Of a stretch of 64,000 bases of DNA, positions 8,917 through 19,223 are shown one piece after another. The stretch's first letter is position 1. Each line of letters starts with the position of its first letter. The stretch is from NCBI RefSeq assembly GCF_008868125.1, contig NZ_WAAQ01000002.1:372001-436000 (forward strand), written 5' to 3'. Made by a program: the position numbers and the translations under genes. The DNA comes from Microbacterium maritypicum (lineage in GTDB: Bacteria; Actinomycetota; Actinomycetes; Actinomycetales; Microbacteriaceae). The notes under the pieces were generated by a model. That model worked only from the letters and a program-made list of their open reading frames with translations. It was not told where the DNA came from and ran no database searches.

Positions 8917-9395
8917 GACGCACCTCTGCAGGCGTGCTCGTCGTCCTCGCGCTGCTCTCCGGTGCCGGCGGCTTCCTGCTCGATCACCTGCTGACCGCGT
9001 CGGGCCGCATCACCTTCACTCCGTCGCTGCTGCTCCCGGTGCTCCTGCTGTTGATCGCCGCCGCATCCCTCGGCGTCGCCTGGCCGGTGCGCCGGAGCGT
9101 GCGCTCGGGCATCCGCATCGATCCGTTCCGTGCGCTCAGGGCGGCGACGCTCGCCCGGGCGTCGAGCCTACTCGGCGCCATCATGGCGGGATTCGGAGGC
9201 GGGTTGCTCGTCTTCCTCGTGTCGCGTCCCGTGGTTCCGCAGGTAGGGTCGACTGTGGCCATACTGGCCCTGATCGGAAGTGCGATCGTCCTCGTGATCG
9301 CCGCGCTCGTCGCCGAACAGTTCTGCACCCTGCCGAAGGATCCTGATGACTCAGAACCCAGAGACCGCGCCCCTGAACTCGGCGGAGGGCACTGA
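8913..9395 (+). CDS. DUF3180 membrane protein
   Basis: 160 residues with four hydrophobic segments (about residues 5-27, 38-58, 82-102 and 113-133), the pattern of the actinobacterial DUF3180 family that regularly follows folK. The function is unknown. The start overlaps the folK stop and the 3' end overlaps the next gene by 50 bp, so the cluster is tightly coupled. The C-terminal tail is short and charged. The family call rests on topology and position rather than on a catalytic motif. Confidence 0.8.
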   Translation: MRRTSAGVLVVLALLSGAGGFLLDHLLTASGRITFTPSLLLPVLLLLIAAASLGVAWPVRRSVRSGIRIDPFRALRAATLARASSLLGAIMAGFGGGLLVFLVSRPVVPQVGSTVAILALIGSAIVLVIAALVAEQFCTLPKDPDDSEPRDRAPELGGGH

Positions 9396-9927
9396 CCTCG
9401 ACGCCCTCGACCGGGGGACGTACACGCAGCTGCGCACGGCACGCAACGAGGCCCGCCTCGAGCTCGACGGCACGTGGCACCAGATCTCGCCGCGCTACGT
9501 CGTCTCGCAGATCCTGCAGAACGTGATCTTCATCGTGCTCGTCGTCGTCGCCGCCGTCGTGCTGAACATCGTGCTGCAACAGCAGTGGGTGTGGATCCCC
9601 GCCGGGATCATGCTGCTCATCACCGTGTTCGCGCTCATCATCCTCCCGCGGCAGGCGAAGGCGATCGGCTACATGCTCCGCGCCGACGACATCGTCTTTC
9701 GCAAGGGGATCCTCTGGCAGCGCATGATCGCCGTGCCTTACGGCCGCATGCAGTTGGTCGACATCACGCAGGGGCCGCTCGATCGCGCGTTCGGCATCGC
9801 CCAGCTCAAGATGGTCACGGCCGCAGCCACGACCGGTGTGCAGATCCCGGGCCTCACCCAAGAGGCGGCCGAGGCGCTGCGCGACACGCTCATCCACGTC
9901 GCCGAGACTCGCCGGACAGGCCTGTGA
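9346..9927 (+). CDS. PH-domain (bPH2, YdbS-like) membrane protein
   Basis: 193 residues. Two adjacent transmembrane segments (about residues 53-75 and 80-100) precede a single bPH2 domain with the typical IGYMLRADDIVFRKGILWQRMIAVPYGRMQLVDITQGPLDR pattern seen in segments. The family is thought to act at the membrane; in Bacillus the YdbS/YdbT pair affects sensitivity to heterologous bacteriocins. It overlaps the preceding gene by 50 bp and the next by four bases, so the pair with the YdbT-like protein is probably a complex. Confidence 0.85.
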   Translation: MTQNPETAPLNSAEGTDLDALDRGTYTQLRTARNEARLELDGTWHQISPRYVVSQILQNVIFIVLVVVAAVVLNIVLQQQWVWIPAGIMLLITVFALIILPRQAKAIGYMLRADDIVFRKGILWQRMIAVPYGRMQLVDITQGPLDRAFGIAQLKMVTAAATTGVQIPGLTQEAAEALRDTLIHVAETRRTGL

Positions 9928-11969
9928 GCGAGCAGCAGCCCCCTCTCGCGCCGAGCGCTCAGGCACCCGTCGGCGGGGAGGCCTCCGAGACGCTCGCGAA
10001 CGGCGAGTGGCACCGGATGCACCCGCTCACCCCGCTCTTCAAGGGCGGGCTGGCGCTGATCATCATCGCGGGTATCGTCATCGCGAACATGCGGGACCGG
10101 CTCATCGCCTGGGCCGTGGCGCTGTTCACGCCCGAAGAGGCGCACTACGGCGACTACGGCGGCGCCGACCCCGTCGACTGGGTGCTCTCGAACAACCTGA
10201 TCCTCGTCGCGCTGCTCGGCGTGCTGGGGCTCGTGGTCGTGCTGGTGCTGATCTTCTGGTTCGTCTGGCGCTTCCAGCAGTTCCGGATCACCGGAGACCA
10301 TGTCGAGGTCCGCAAGGGCATCATCTTCCGTTCGCACCGCCGCGCGCCTCTCGACCGCGTGCAGGGCGTGAACCTGACCCGTCCGTTCCCCGCTCGCATC
10401 ATCGGACTCGCCAAGCTCGAGGTCGTCGGCGCCGGCAACGACGCGAACGTCGAGCTCGAGTACCTTGCGACGCCGCGGGCCGAGGCCGTGCGCGCCGACA
10501 TCCTGCGCCTGGCTTCCGGGGCACGCGCGGCGCGCGATGCCGCACGGAACCCGGGCGCGGCAGCGGCCGCACCGGCGTCCGCTCGGGCGCAGCTGGTCGG
10601 ATCGATGAACGCGGGGGTGAACGATCTCATCTCCGGTGTCGATCTCGCCGACGTGGTCCCGGAGAGCGTCGTCAAGATCCCGACCGGCCGGCTCGTGGGA
10701 TCGCAACTGATCTCGGGCCTGCTCTGGTTCGTGTTCTTCGGAGCGATCTTCGCGGTCGCGATGGGCAGTGCGCTGATCGGCATGCTGGCCGACGGCGTCA
10801 CCGACGGCGGCATCGTTATCCTCGGGATGGGCCTCGGCATGGGCGTGCCCATGGTCATCGCCGTGGTCGGTATCACCTGGGCGCAGATCTCGAAGTCCCT
10901 CCGCTACTCGATCGCGCCGACCCCGGACGGTGTGCGGATCACCTACGGTCTTCTCACGACCGTGACCGAGACCCTTCCGCCCGGACGCATCTTCGCGGTG
11001 GAGGTCTCGCAGTCGCTGCTGTGGCGCCCGTTCGGCTGGTGGACGATCAAGATCAACCGGATGAGCGGCAAGAGCGCCGCTCAGCAGTCGTCCGGAAGTG
11101 GGCAGCAGTTCAACGTGGTGCTGCCGGTCGGCAAGCGCGCCGACGTCGAGCGAGTGCTCGCTCTGGTGCTGCCCGACGTGCCGACGGAGAGCATCCCGTT
11201 CCTCTGGGAACAGGGCATCGTCGGCCCCGCAGACGGCGACACCTATCGCACGATGGCGCGGCGCGCGCGGTGGCGGCGTCCGTTCTCCTGGAAGCGTCAT
11301 GGCTACCTGGTCGCCGACTTCGGTCTGCTGCTGCGCCGCGGAAACGTGTGGCGCAAGCTCGCGGTGTTCCCGCTGGCACGCCTGCAGGGCGTCTCCCTCA
11401 GCCAGGGACCGATCGATCGGGCACAGCGGGTCTCCGGCGCGCAGGTGCACACCGTGCCCGGTCCCATCACCGGATACCTCTCGGGGTTCGAGCGGGCGGA
11501 CGCGCTGGCGCTGATCGACGAGGTCAGCCTCGCTGCCGCCGAGGCGGCCTCGCGCGACACCACTCACCGGTGGAGCGCGCACACCGATGCGGCAACGGTG
11601 GCCGCTCCTGCGGCCCCGCCCGCCTACACCGGCCCGCCGCCGGTCTTCCCCGTCCCCGTGCAGACGGCTCCGCCTGTGCCGCCGGTTCTTCCGCCTGCTC
11701 CGCCGGTTCTTCCGCCTGCTCCGCCGGTCGGGGGGCCGTCCGCGGGTGCTCCCATCACGCCTCCTGCGCCCCCGGTAGCTCCTCCTGCGCCCCCGGTCAT
11801 GCCTCCGGTGACTCCGCCGCCTGCACCTCCCGCGAGTGCTCCTGCGGCGCCCCCGGCCGCGCCGGAGGTAACGCCTCCGCCGGCACCTCCGGTCGCACCC
11901 CCGGCTGCGTCGGACACTCCTCCCGCACCCCCGCTGCGGCGGCGGAGGAGGAGCGACGATGACGCGTGA
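9924..11969 (+). CDS. Multi-PH-domain (YdbT-like) membrane protein with proline-rich tail
   Basis: 681 residues from the GTG overlapping the upstream stop. It has two pairs of transmembrane segments (near residues 35-55/90-115 and 255-280/290-315) and three bPH2 domains, the YdbT arrangement; each has the R-x-PLDRVQGV or ARLQGVSLSQGPIDR type core. Residues from about 560 onward are an unusual low-complexity tail of PPAPPV-type repeats, partly from a 21-bp DNA repeat, ending in RRRRRSDDDA. The tail is much longer than in typical YdbT. It works presumably with the preceding YdbS-like protein. Confidence 0.85.
   Translation: MSEQQPPLAPSAQAPVGGEASETLANGEWHRMHPLTPLFKGGLALIIIAGIVIANMRDRLIAWAVALFTPEEAHYGDYGGADPVDWVLSNNLILVALLGVLGLVVVLVLIFWFVWRFQQFRITGDHVEVRKGIIFRSHRRAPLDRVQGVNLTRPFPARIIGLAKLEVVGAGNDANVELEYLATPRAEAVRADILRLASGARAARDAARNPGAAAAAPASARAQLVGSMNAGVNDLISGVDLADVVPESVVKIPTGRLVGSQLISGLLWFVFFGAIFAVAMGSALIGMLADGVTDGGIVILGMGLGMGVPMVIAVVGITWAQISKSLRYSIAPTPDGVRITYGLLTTVTETLPPGRIFAVEVSQSLLWRPFGWWTIKINRMSGKSAAQQSSGSGQQFNVVLPVGKRADVERVLALVLPDVPTESIPFLWEQGIVGPADGDTYRTMARRARWRRPFSWKRHGYLVADFGLLLRRGNVWRKLAVFPLARLQGVSLSQGPIDRAQRVSGAQVHTVPGPITGYLSGFERADALALIDEVSLAAAEAASRDTTHRWSAHTDAATVAAPAAPPAYTGPPPVFPVPVQTAPPVPPVLPPAPPVLPPAPPVGGPSAGAPITPPAPPVAPPAPPVMPPVTPPPAPPASAPAAPPAAPEVTPPPAPPVAPPAASDTPPAPPLRRRRRSDDDA
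11679..11720 (+). repeat. 21-bp tandem repeat in the proline-rich tail
   Basis: Two perfect copies (11679-11699 and 11700-11720) of a 21-bp unit encoding PPVLPPA, with a third partial copy after them. It suggests tail length can vary by slippage. Confidence 0.85.
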
Positions 11970-12651
11970 CGGTCGCCTCGGCGTCGGCATCATCGGCGCA
12001 GGGCGCGTCGGGCCGGTCGTCGGTGCGGCGCTCGGAGGCGCGGGGCATGCCGTGATCGGGATCACCAGTGGATCCGACGACGAACGCGCCTCCGCCGTGC
12101 TCCCTGATGTGCCGGTGCTCGAGGCCCTGGAGGTGGTCCGTCGAGCAGAACTCGTGGTCATCGCCGTCCCCTCCGAGCAGCTGCCCTCGTTGGTGGCGGG
12201 CATCGCCGAGGTGGGAGGCTGGCAGGTCGGTCAGCTCGTGCTCCACACCGATCCTGCGTACGGCATCGAGGTGCTCCGCCCAGCGGCCGAGCGCGGAGCG
12301 ATCCCCCTCGCCGTGCATCCTGCGATTACCTTCACCGGGACCTCGATCGACCTTCGACAGCTCCAGGCCGGGTTCGCCGCGGTGACGGCTCCAGCCGCCG
12401 TGCTGCCGATCGCTCAGGCACTCGCGGTGGAGATGGGGTGCGAGCCCGTCGTGATCGCCGAGACCGATCGCCCGGCATATGCGGATGCCATCGCGACGGC
12501 GACCGAGTTCTCACGCTCGATCATCGGACAGTCGACCACACGGCTGCGGGAGATCGGCGTCGAGAATCCGGGCGGCTATCTCTCGGCACTGGTGCAGTCG
12601 ACCGTCGAGCGGGCGCTGCGCGAAGCCTCCGACGCGCCGCCGCTGATCTGA
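11959..12651 (+). CDS. Rossmann-fold/DUF2520 protein, dehydrogenase-like
   Basis: 230 residues. An N-terminal NAD(P) fold is shown by LGVGIIGAGRVGPVVGAAL, followed by a DUF2520-type helical C-terminal half with the conserved HPAITFTGT. Related proteins often lie next to panC in actinobacteria and have been suggested to act like ketopantoate reductase, but no panC follows here. It overlaps the PH-domain gene by 11 bp and converges on the DUF2207 gene. The substrate is unknown. Confidence 0.82.
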   Translation: MTRDGRLGVGIIGAGRVGPVVGAALGGAGHAVIGITSGSDDERASAVLPDVPVLEALEVVRRAELVVIAVPSEQLPSLVAGIAEVGGWQVGQLVLHTDPAYGIEVLRPAAERGAIPLAVHPAITFTGTSIDLRQLQAGFAAVTAPAAVLPIAQALAVEMGCEPVVIAETDRPAYADAIATATEFSRSIIGQSTTRLREIGVENPGGYLSALVQSTVERALREASDAPPLI

Positions 12652-12700
12652 GAGCTCCTCCTCTCGACCCGCGTCGCACGTCCGGTCGCGGAGGGCGGGC

Positions 12701-14578
12701 TCAGCGTCCGCCGGAGAACCCTCCGCCGCCGCCACCTCCGGAGAAGCCGCCGCCGAACGATCCGCCGGCGCTCGACGACGTGCCCGAAGAGGCGGCCGAA
12801 TACGTCGCGGCCGAGTGGGACGAGGCCACGAACGTGGCGAGCTGCGCCCGAAGCGCGAACGATGCGGGATCGCCGATCCAGGATGCTCCGCGCTGGGCCG
12901 TCGTATAGGCCTTCTCGAGCACATCGCCCCATTCGTCCTCCATGCCGAACAGGATGGCGTAGGGGAGGAGCCTCTCGTACACGTGGATGACGTCGGCGGT
13001 GCCGTCGGCTCTTCGCTCAGCCCCGCTGTACGACTGCAGCATGCGCAGGCGGTCGGCGTCCGCGACGCGGATGAACTCCTTCACCCCCTGCAGATATTCG
13101 TATGTGCGGGCGCCCTCGGCGGTGAGCACGGTGTGCTTCGAGAAGGCGTAGAGGCTGGAGAGGAGCACGAGGAACGTACCGAATGCGATCACGACGAGGG
13201 CGGGAATCGCCGACAGTCGTCCGCTGGCCGCGCTCCAGATCCCGAACCCCAAGCCGAAGACCGCGATGCCGATCGCGCACCACTGCAGGATCATCGCACC
13301 TCGGCTGCGCACCTTCTCGGTGAGTCCGCGGTTCCGGGCCGCGGTCGTTCCGCTGTGCTGGAGCGCGGTCATGCGAGCGGCGAAGCCTTCGTCGGCGGCG
13401 GGGAGATCGACCACATCGTCGGTGCCCGCATCGGCGAACAGCGCTTCGAGGGCGTCGACGTCCAACTGGTCGGGGATGCGCGCTCCGGGCAGACGGCGCA
13501 GCCGCGGGTCTTCGTCTTCGCCTCCCTCCTCGATGCGCAGCACGCCGCGCACGGCGAGGTGCACGATCTCGGCCGGGATCACGTCCTTGGCGCCGGGAAC
13601 CACAGCGGCGGCGAGCAGCGGCGGCAGCGCATCCGGCACGTCGTACTGGGCGACCACGATCCCCGTGGCGACGCGCCGTCTGCGCGTGAACGCCGACACG
13701 GCCGCCCAGCTGCCGACGGAGAGCCCGAGAGCGCCCACCGCCGCCACTATCGGAGTGATGTCGGCGACCGGGTCCGGAGTGCGGGCGAGGGGTTGGGCGA
13801 CGGCATCGGGGTCGAGGCCGATGGCGACGGTCACGCCGTCGCCGGCCGGGCGCGCGCCCGACTCGACGCGGAATGTCGCGACACCGCCGTCGGTGGTCGG
13901 GCCTTCCAACTCGCACTCGTCCTTCGAGCCGGAGGGCCCGGTGTAGCACCGCGTGGCTCCGTTGAGCTCCGCGCTCAATGCCGGGTCGAACACGACTTCG
14001 GCGCGGAAGCGGTCGATGGGCTGCGTGCTGTCGAGGGGGAGCAGATCCCAGTAGAACTCGTCGGCCGGGGGAGCGGATGACCCCGCCGATGGAGCGGTCG
14101 CGAGGATCACATCGCGCATCTCGTACTCGATCACGTAGGTAGTGAGCCCTCGCACGAAGTCATCGTCGTTGCCCGTGAGCACGTAGAGGAGGCCGTCTTC
14201 CTCGTCGGTCTCGTACGGCACGTCTGCGCCGTTCTCATCGGTCACCGACAGGACCGAGGTCTCGGTGCTCGCCCCCTCGTACGACGTCACGAGTCCGCGG
14301 ACGATGCCGTGGTTCTGGTCGAAGTCCGGGAAGTCGGCGACCAGGGTCTCGGTCACCCGCATGCGAGCACGGCCCTCGTCGTCGAGACCGATCTCGTAGA
14401 CGGCATCCCACGAGCTGTAGGAGAAGTCGTCGACATCTGCCGCAGCGGCCGGATGCGGCGCGGCGGCGACCGACGATGCGGACCCGCCGGGCGCTGCCAG
14501 AGCTGCTGCCGGGGCGAGGACCGCCGCCATCGAGAGCGCGAGGGCGGCGAACGCGCGGAGGATGCGGGTGTGGGCCAT
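12701..14578 (-). CDS. DUF2207 membrane protein with Gly-rich C-terminus
   Basis: 625 residues. It has a signal peptide (MAHTRILRAFAALALSMAAVL then an AAALAAPGG cleavage region), a large extracytoplasmic DUF2207 beta domain to about residue 280, one transmembrane segment near 290, a cytoplasmic domain, and two more transmembrane segments near 435-480. It ends in a Gly/Ser/Phe repeat (GGGFSGGGGGGGFSGGR), usual for this family. The function is unknown. The start is supported by a TAGCCT box exactly 6 nt upstream. It is divergent from lysS. Confidence 0.88.
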   Translation of the reverse strand: MAHTRILRAFAALALSMAAVLAPAAALAAPGGSASSVAAAPHPAAAADVDDFSYSSWDAVYEIGLDDEGRARMRVTETLVADFPDFDQNHGIVRGLVTSYEGASTETSVLSVTDENGADVPYETDEEDGLLYVLTGNDDDFVRGLTTYVIEYEMRDVILATAPSAGSSAPPADEFYWDLLPLDSTQPIDRFRAEVVFDPALSAELNGATRCYTGPSGSKDECELEGPTTDGGVATFRVESGARPAGDGVTVAIGLDPDAVAQPLARTPDPVADITPIVAAVGALGLSVGSWAAVSAFTRRRRVATGIVVAQYDVPDALPPLLAAAVVPGAKDVIPAEIVHLAVRGVLRIEEGGEDEDPRLRRLPGARIPDQLDVDALEALFADAGTDDVVDLPAADEGFAARMTALQHSGTTAARNRGLTEKVRSRGAMILQWCAIGIAVFGLGFGIWSAASGRLSAIPALVVIAFGTFLVLLSSLYAFSKHTVLTAEGARTYEYLQGVKEFIRVADADRLRMLQSYSGAERRADGTADVIHVYERLLPYAILFGMEDEWGDVLEKAYTTAQRGASWIGDPASFALRAQLATFVASSHSAATYSAASSGTSSSAGGSFGGGFSGGGGGGGFSGGR

Positions 14579-14584
14579 TCTTCG

Positions 14585-14590
14585 AGGCTA
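14585..14590 (-). promoter_or_regulatory. Leaderless -10 box of the DUF2207 gene
   Basis: TAGCCT on the minus strand, 6 nt before the ATG at 14578. Confidence 0.55.
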
Positions 14591-14625
14591 CCCAGCGCGT
14601 GCCGAGGAGCGGCACGCCGCCTCGG

Positions 14626-14631
14626 TAAACT
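14626..14631 (+). promoter_or_regulatory. Candidate -10 box of lysS
   Basis: TAAACT, 27 nt before the ATG at 14659; an AAGGAG ribosome site lies between them, so lysS has a conventional leader. Confidence 0.5.
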
Positions 14632-14658
14632 GGGAGGGACTTCCAAGGAGCCCCGCAC

Positions 14659-16191
<1,533 letters not shown>

Positions 16192-16224
16192 CCCGATCCG
16201 CGCCGCCTTCACCCCGCCCCGCCT

Positions 16225-17343
16225 TCACTCCGCCGAGCGAGACCGGAACGCCCACTCCGGGAGCATCGCACCGCCGATCATCGTCTCGAGGAGGGCGGCG
16301 AGGGGGTAGCGGGGGTCGATCTCGCGCACCATATCGAGGTATCGGCCCGCGTGGCTCGCGCGCCCCAGGGCCCAGGACAGCCACGCGGCGACGGTGAGCG
16401 GGGCAGGTCGCGCGGGTCGCGGTGCCCTCGCGGACGCAGCGCGCATCGCAGACAGCGCGCATCGCAGGCGGTCGGTGTCAGGGGTGGGACCGCGTCCGAG
16501 GAACACCTGGCCCACCTCGTCGGGGACCATCACCCCGGACGCGGCGAAAGCAGTCTGTGCATCGAGCGTGCGGATGCCGCCCGCGAGGTCGGTCGCCCAT
16601 TGAGCGATTGCGACGTCGCGCAGCAGAGGTCGTTCCAAGCACCACAGCAGCGTGGCCGTGGCGAGAGGCGGGAGACCGTCGGGCGCCGCCAGCACGGACT
16701 CGAAGAAGGCCGGAACGTCTTCGAGCAGGACGAGCGCGGCGACGAGCTGCGGATTCTCCCGCGCCGTCAGCCGACCTCGTCCTTTCCCGTCGAGGAGCGC
16801 GGCGAGCTCGACCGATGCTCTTCCCACACGCTCCTTCTCCGCGAGATCGATCGGGGGGAGTTCCGCGCCGACGCTCTGGTCTCCGGAGACATCGCCCGTC
16901 GGCAGCAGATCGGACGGACGGCAGATCTGCGTCAGCGATCCGAGCTCCGGCTCGTCGTCGATGTAGCTCGACCACCCGGAAGGGGTCACGCAGAGGGCGT
17001 CGACCACGCGGAGCCCCGCATCCTCGGCGCATCCCAAGAGCTCGTCGAGCATCACCGCATGCGGGAGGACGAGGCCGTCTCGTGTGGGGTGCGCCTCCTC
17101 GTCGGTGTAGACGACGACGGCGACCGCATCCGTCCCGGATACGCGAGCCACGAGGCCGACCGCGGCGTCGGCGTAGGCCTCGAGGTCGGTGCCGTCGCGG
17201 GGGAGGTCGAGACGCATGGCCCCGTCAGTGCGGGTGCCCCGGAAGGGGAGGAGCACGGTGCTCCGACGAGGCGTGAAGCCCGCGAGAGTGGGGACGATGC
17301 CGAGGAAGGCGGCGGAATCTGCGGCGCGGAGAACTGTGGTCAT
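16225..17343 (-). CDS. DUF4192 domain protein
   Basis: 372 residues from the ATG at 17343. The opening AAFLGIVPTLAGFTPRRSTVLLPF and the VVVYTDEEAH stretch match the actinobacterial DUF4192 family, whose function is unknown. The C-terminal half is helical and Ala/Arg-rich (DTDRLRCALSAMRAASARA), with the family stretch LSWALGRASHAGRYLD. No signal peptide or membrane segment is visible, so it should be cytosolic. The reading frame continues upstream of 17343, but that part lacks family similarity and crosses the promoter of the next gene. Confidence 0.85.
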   Translation of the reverse strand: MTTVLRAADSAAFLGIVPTLAGFTPRRSTVLLPFRGTRTDGAMRLDLPRDGTDLEAYADAAVGLVARVSGTDAVAVVVYTDEEAHPTRDGLVLPHAVMLDELLGCAEDAGLRVVDALCVTPSGWSSYIDDEPELGSLTQICRPSDLLPTGDVSGDQSVGAELPPIDLAEKERVGRASVELAALLDGKGRGRLTARENPQLVAALVLLEDVPAFFESVLAAPDGLPPLATATLLWCLERPLLRDVAIAQWATDLAGGIRTLDAQTAFAASGVMVPDEVGQVFLGRGPTPDTDRLRCALSAMRAASARAPRPARPAPLTVAAWLSWALGRASHAGRYLDMVREIDPRYPLAALLETMIGGAMLPEWAFRSRSAE

Positions 17344-17443
17344 CCCCAGAGTGTGGTCGAGCGTGCGCACCGGTGGGTGCCGAAAGGGGGCCTGTGGACA
17401 CAGATCCTGTGAGCCCGGAACTGTGCACGAACAGTGGCTCGCG

Positions 17444-17449
17444 TACCAT
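17444..17449 (+). promoter_or_regulatory. Leaderless -10 box of the small membrane protein gene
   Basis: TACCAT with 6 nt to the ATG at 17456. Confidence 0.5.
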
Positions 17450-17455
17450 GGAGTG

Positions 17456-17629
17456 ATGGACAACTTCTGGCTCGCCGCGGCATGGTCGCTTCTGCCGACC
17501 GTCGGGGTGAGCATCGTGTTCTTCTTCGTGGTCCGCGGCATCCTCCGCTTCGACCGCACCGAGCGCAAGGTGCACGCGCAGATCGAGGCCGAGGAGCGCG
17601 CCGCGCGGGGTCTTCCGCCGCGCGCCTGA
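17456..17629 (+). CDS. Small single-pass membrane protein, 57 residues
   Basis: MDNFWLAAAWSLLPTVGVSI opens a single transmembrane helix (about residues 6-28), followed by a charged tail rich in Arg and Glu (residues 30-57, ending GLPPRA). The tail is long enough for a short amphipathic helix. I do not recognise a named family; proteins like this are common in Microbacteriaceae. The ATG at 17456 is chosen because of the TACCAT box 6 nt upstream. It precedes cls in the same orientation, so it may have a membrane role linked to it. Confidence 0.75.
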   Translation: MDNFWLAAAWSLLPTVGVSIVFFFVVRGILRFDRTERKVHAQIEAEERAARGLPPRA

Positions 17630-17715
17630 GTCCGACCCATCGGCTACTGTGAAGCCAGCGCACCCACTCCGGTGCGCAACTGCTGTGATGGTCACTGCGG
17701 TGGCAAGGGGGCGCG

Positions 17716-19176
17716 ATGACTGCGGAGACCTGGGGATGGTGGATCGCCGCCTTCCTGCTGGTGCTCGATGTCATCATCCGTGTCACGGCGATCATCGTCA
17801 TCCCTCGCAACCGCCGCCCGACGGCGGCGATGGCGTGGCTGCTGGCGGTCTTCTTCATCCCGTTCGTCGGTGTCTTCCTGTTCCTCGTGATCGGCAATCC
17901 GCGTCTCCCGCGGGCACGCCGGCGCAAGCAGGACCAGATCAACGAGTACATCGCCGAGACCAGTGAGCACCTGCATTTCGGCACGCTCCGACCGAACGCC
18001 CCCGCGTGGTTCGGGCCGATCGTGCAGATGAACCAGAAGCTCGGCGCCCTCCCGCTCTCGGGCGACAACGGCGCTCATCTCATCTCCGACTACCAGGAGT
18101 CGCTCGACGAGATGGCCGAGGCGATCCGCACGGCGCAGGAGTATGTGCACGTCGAGTTCTACATCCTGCAGTCGGATGCCGCGACCGACAACTTCTTCCG
18201 TGCTCTCGAAGAGGTCCGCGCGCGCGGCGTCGAGGTGCGCGTGCTGCTCGACCACTGGGCCAACCGCGGCAAGCCCCGCTACAAGCAGACCATCGCGCGG
18301 CTCAATGCGATGGGCGCGGACTGGCACCTGATGCTTCCGGTGCAGCCGCTCAAGGGCAAGATGCAGCGTCCCGATCTGCGCAATCACCGCAAGCTCCTCG
18401 TCGTCGACGGCAACATCGCCTTCCTCGGATCGCAGAACGTCACCGACTCGACCTACAACCTGAAGAAGAACGTCAGGCGCGGTCTGCACTGGGTCGACCT
18501 GATGGTGCGTCTCGACGGCCCGGTGGTGCTGAGCGTGAACGCGATCTTCGTCGCCGACTGGTACAGCGAGACCGACACGGTGCTCGAGGGCATCGACATC
18601 GCCCACGCGAACATCGGCTCCGGCGACCTCGACTGCCAGGTGGTGCCGTCAGGACCGGGGTTCGAAGTCGAGAACAACCTCCGTCTCTTCCTCGCGCTGC
18701 TCTATGCGGCGAAGAAGAAGATCATGATCGTCAGCCCCTACTTCGTCCCCGACGAGGCGCTGCTGCTCGCGGTCACGGCAGCCGTCGACCGCGGTGTGCA
18801 CGTCGAGCTGTTCGTCTCGGAAGAGGGCGACCAGGCGATGGTCTATCACGCCCAGCGCAGCTACTACGAGGTGCTGCTCAAGGCGGGCGTTCGCATCTGG
18901 ATGTACCGCAAGCCCTACATCCTGCACACCAAGACGCTGACGATCGACGACGAGGTCGCGGTCATCGGCTCCAGCAACATGGACATGCGCTCCTTCGGCT
19001 TGAACCTCGAGGTCTCGATGCTGGTGCGCGGCGAGGAGTTCGTCGCCGAGATGCGCGAGGTCGAAGACAAGTACCGCTCCCTCAGCCGCGAGCTGACCCT
19101 GGAGGAGTGGATGCAGCAGCCGCTGCGCTCGACCGTGCTCGACAACCTGGCCCGGCTCACCTCCGCTCTTCAGTAG
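17716..19176 (+). CDS. cls: Cardiolipin synthase (PLD family)
   Basis: 486 residues. It joins phosphatidylglycerol molecules to make cardiolipin in the membrane. Two N-terminal transmembrane segments (residues 7-29 and 35-57) match the PLDc_N domain. Two HKD catalytic motifs follow, NHRKLLVVDGNIAFLGSQN with His224 and HTKTLTIDDEVAVIGSSN with His404. The second is a slight variant of HxKxxxxD that keeps all catalytic residues. The length fits bacterial Cls. The start follows a GGGGGCGCG stretch with only weak ribosome-site character. Confidence 0.95.
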   Translation: MTAETWGWWIAAFLLVLDVIIRVTAIIVIPRNRRPTAAMAWLLAVFFIPFVGVFLFLVIGNPRLPRARRRKQDQINEYIAETSEHLHFGTLRPNAPAWFGPIVQMNQKLGALPLSGDNGAHLISDYQESLDEMAEAIRTAQEYVHVEFYILQSDAATDNFFRALEEVRARGVEVRVLLDHWANRGKPRYKQTIARLNAMGADWHLMLPVQPLKGKMQRPDLRNHRKLLVVDGNIAFLGSQNVTDSTYNLKKNVRRGLHWVDLMVRLDGPVVLSVNAIFVADWYSETDTVLEGIDIAHANIGSGDLDCQVVPSGPGFEVENNLRLFLALLYAAKKKIMIVSPYFVPDEALLLAVTAAVDRGVHVELFVSEEGDQAMVYHAQRSYYEVLLKAGVRIWMYRKPYILHTKTLTIDDEVAVIGSSNMDMRSFGLNLEVSMLVRGEEFVAEMREVEDKYRSLSRELTLEEWMQQPLRSTVLDNLARLTSALQ

Positions 19177-19211
19177 GCGATGCGGGCTATCCGCGCGAAC
19201 TTCTCCGGGAC

Positions 19212-19217
19212 TACCCT
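19212..19217 (+). promoter_or_regulatory. Leaderless -10 box of the lipoprotein gene
   Basis: TACCCT with 6 nt to the ATG at 19224; it favours this ATG over the GTG at 19218. Confidence 0.5.
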
Positions 19218-19223
19218 GTGAGC

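Noticed and set aside
9738..12203. Long minus-strand frame opposite the PH-domain genes
   Set aside because: The plus-strand frames have coupled starts, membrane helices and family cores; the minus frame is Arg/Gly-rich shadow sequence.
16192..16224. Terminator after lysS
   Set aside because: The spacer has a repeated CGCCTTCACYCC motif but no inverted repeat.
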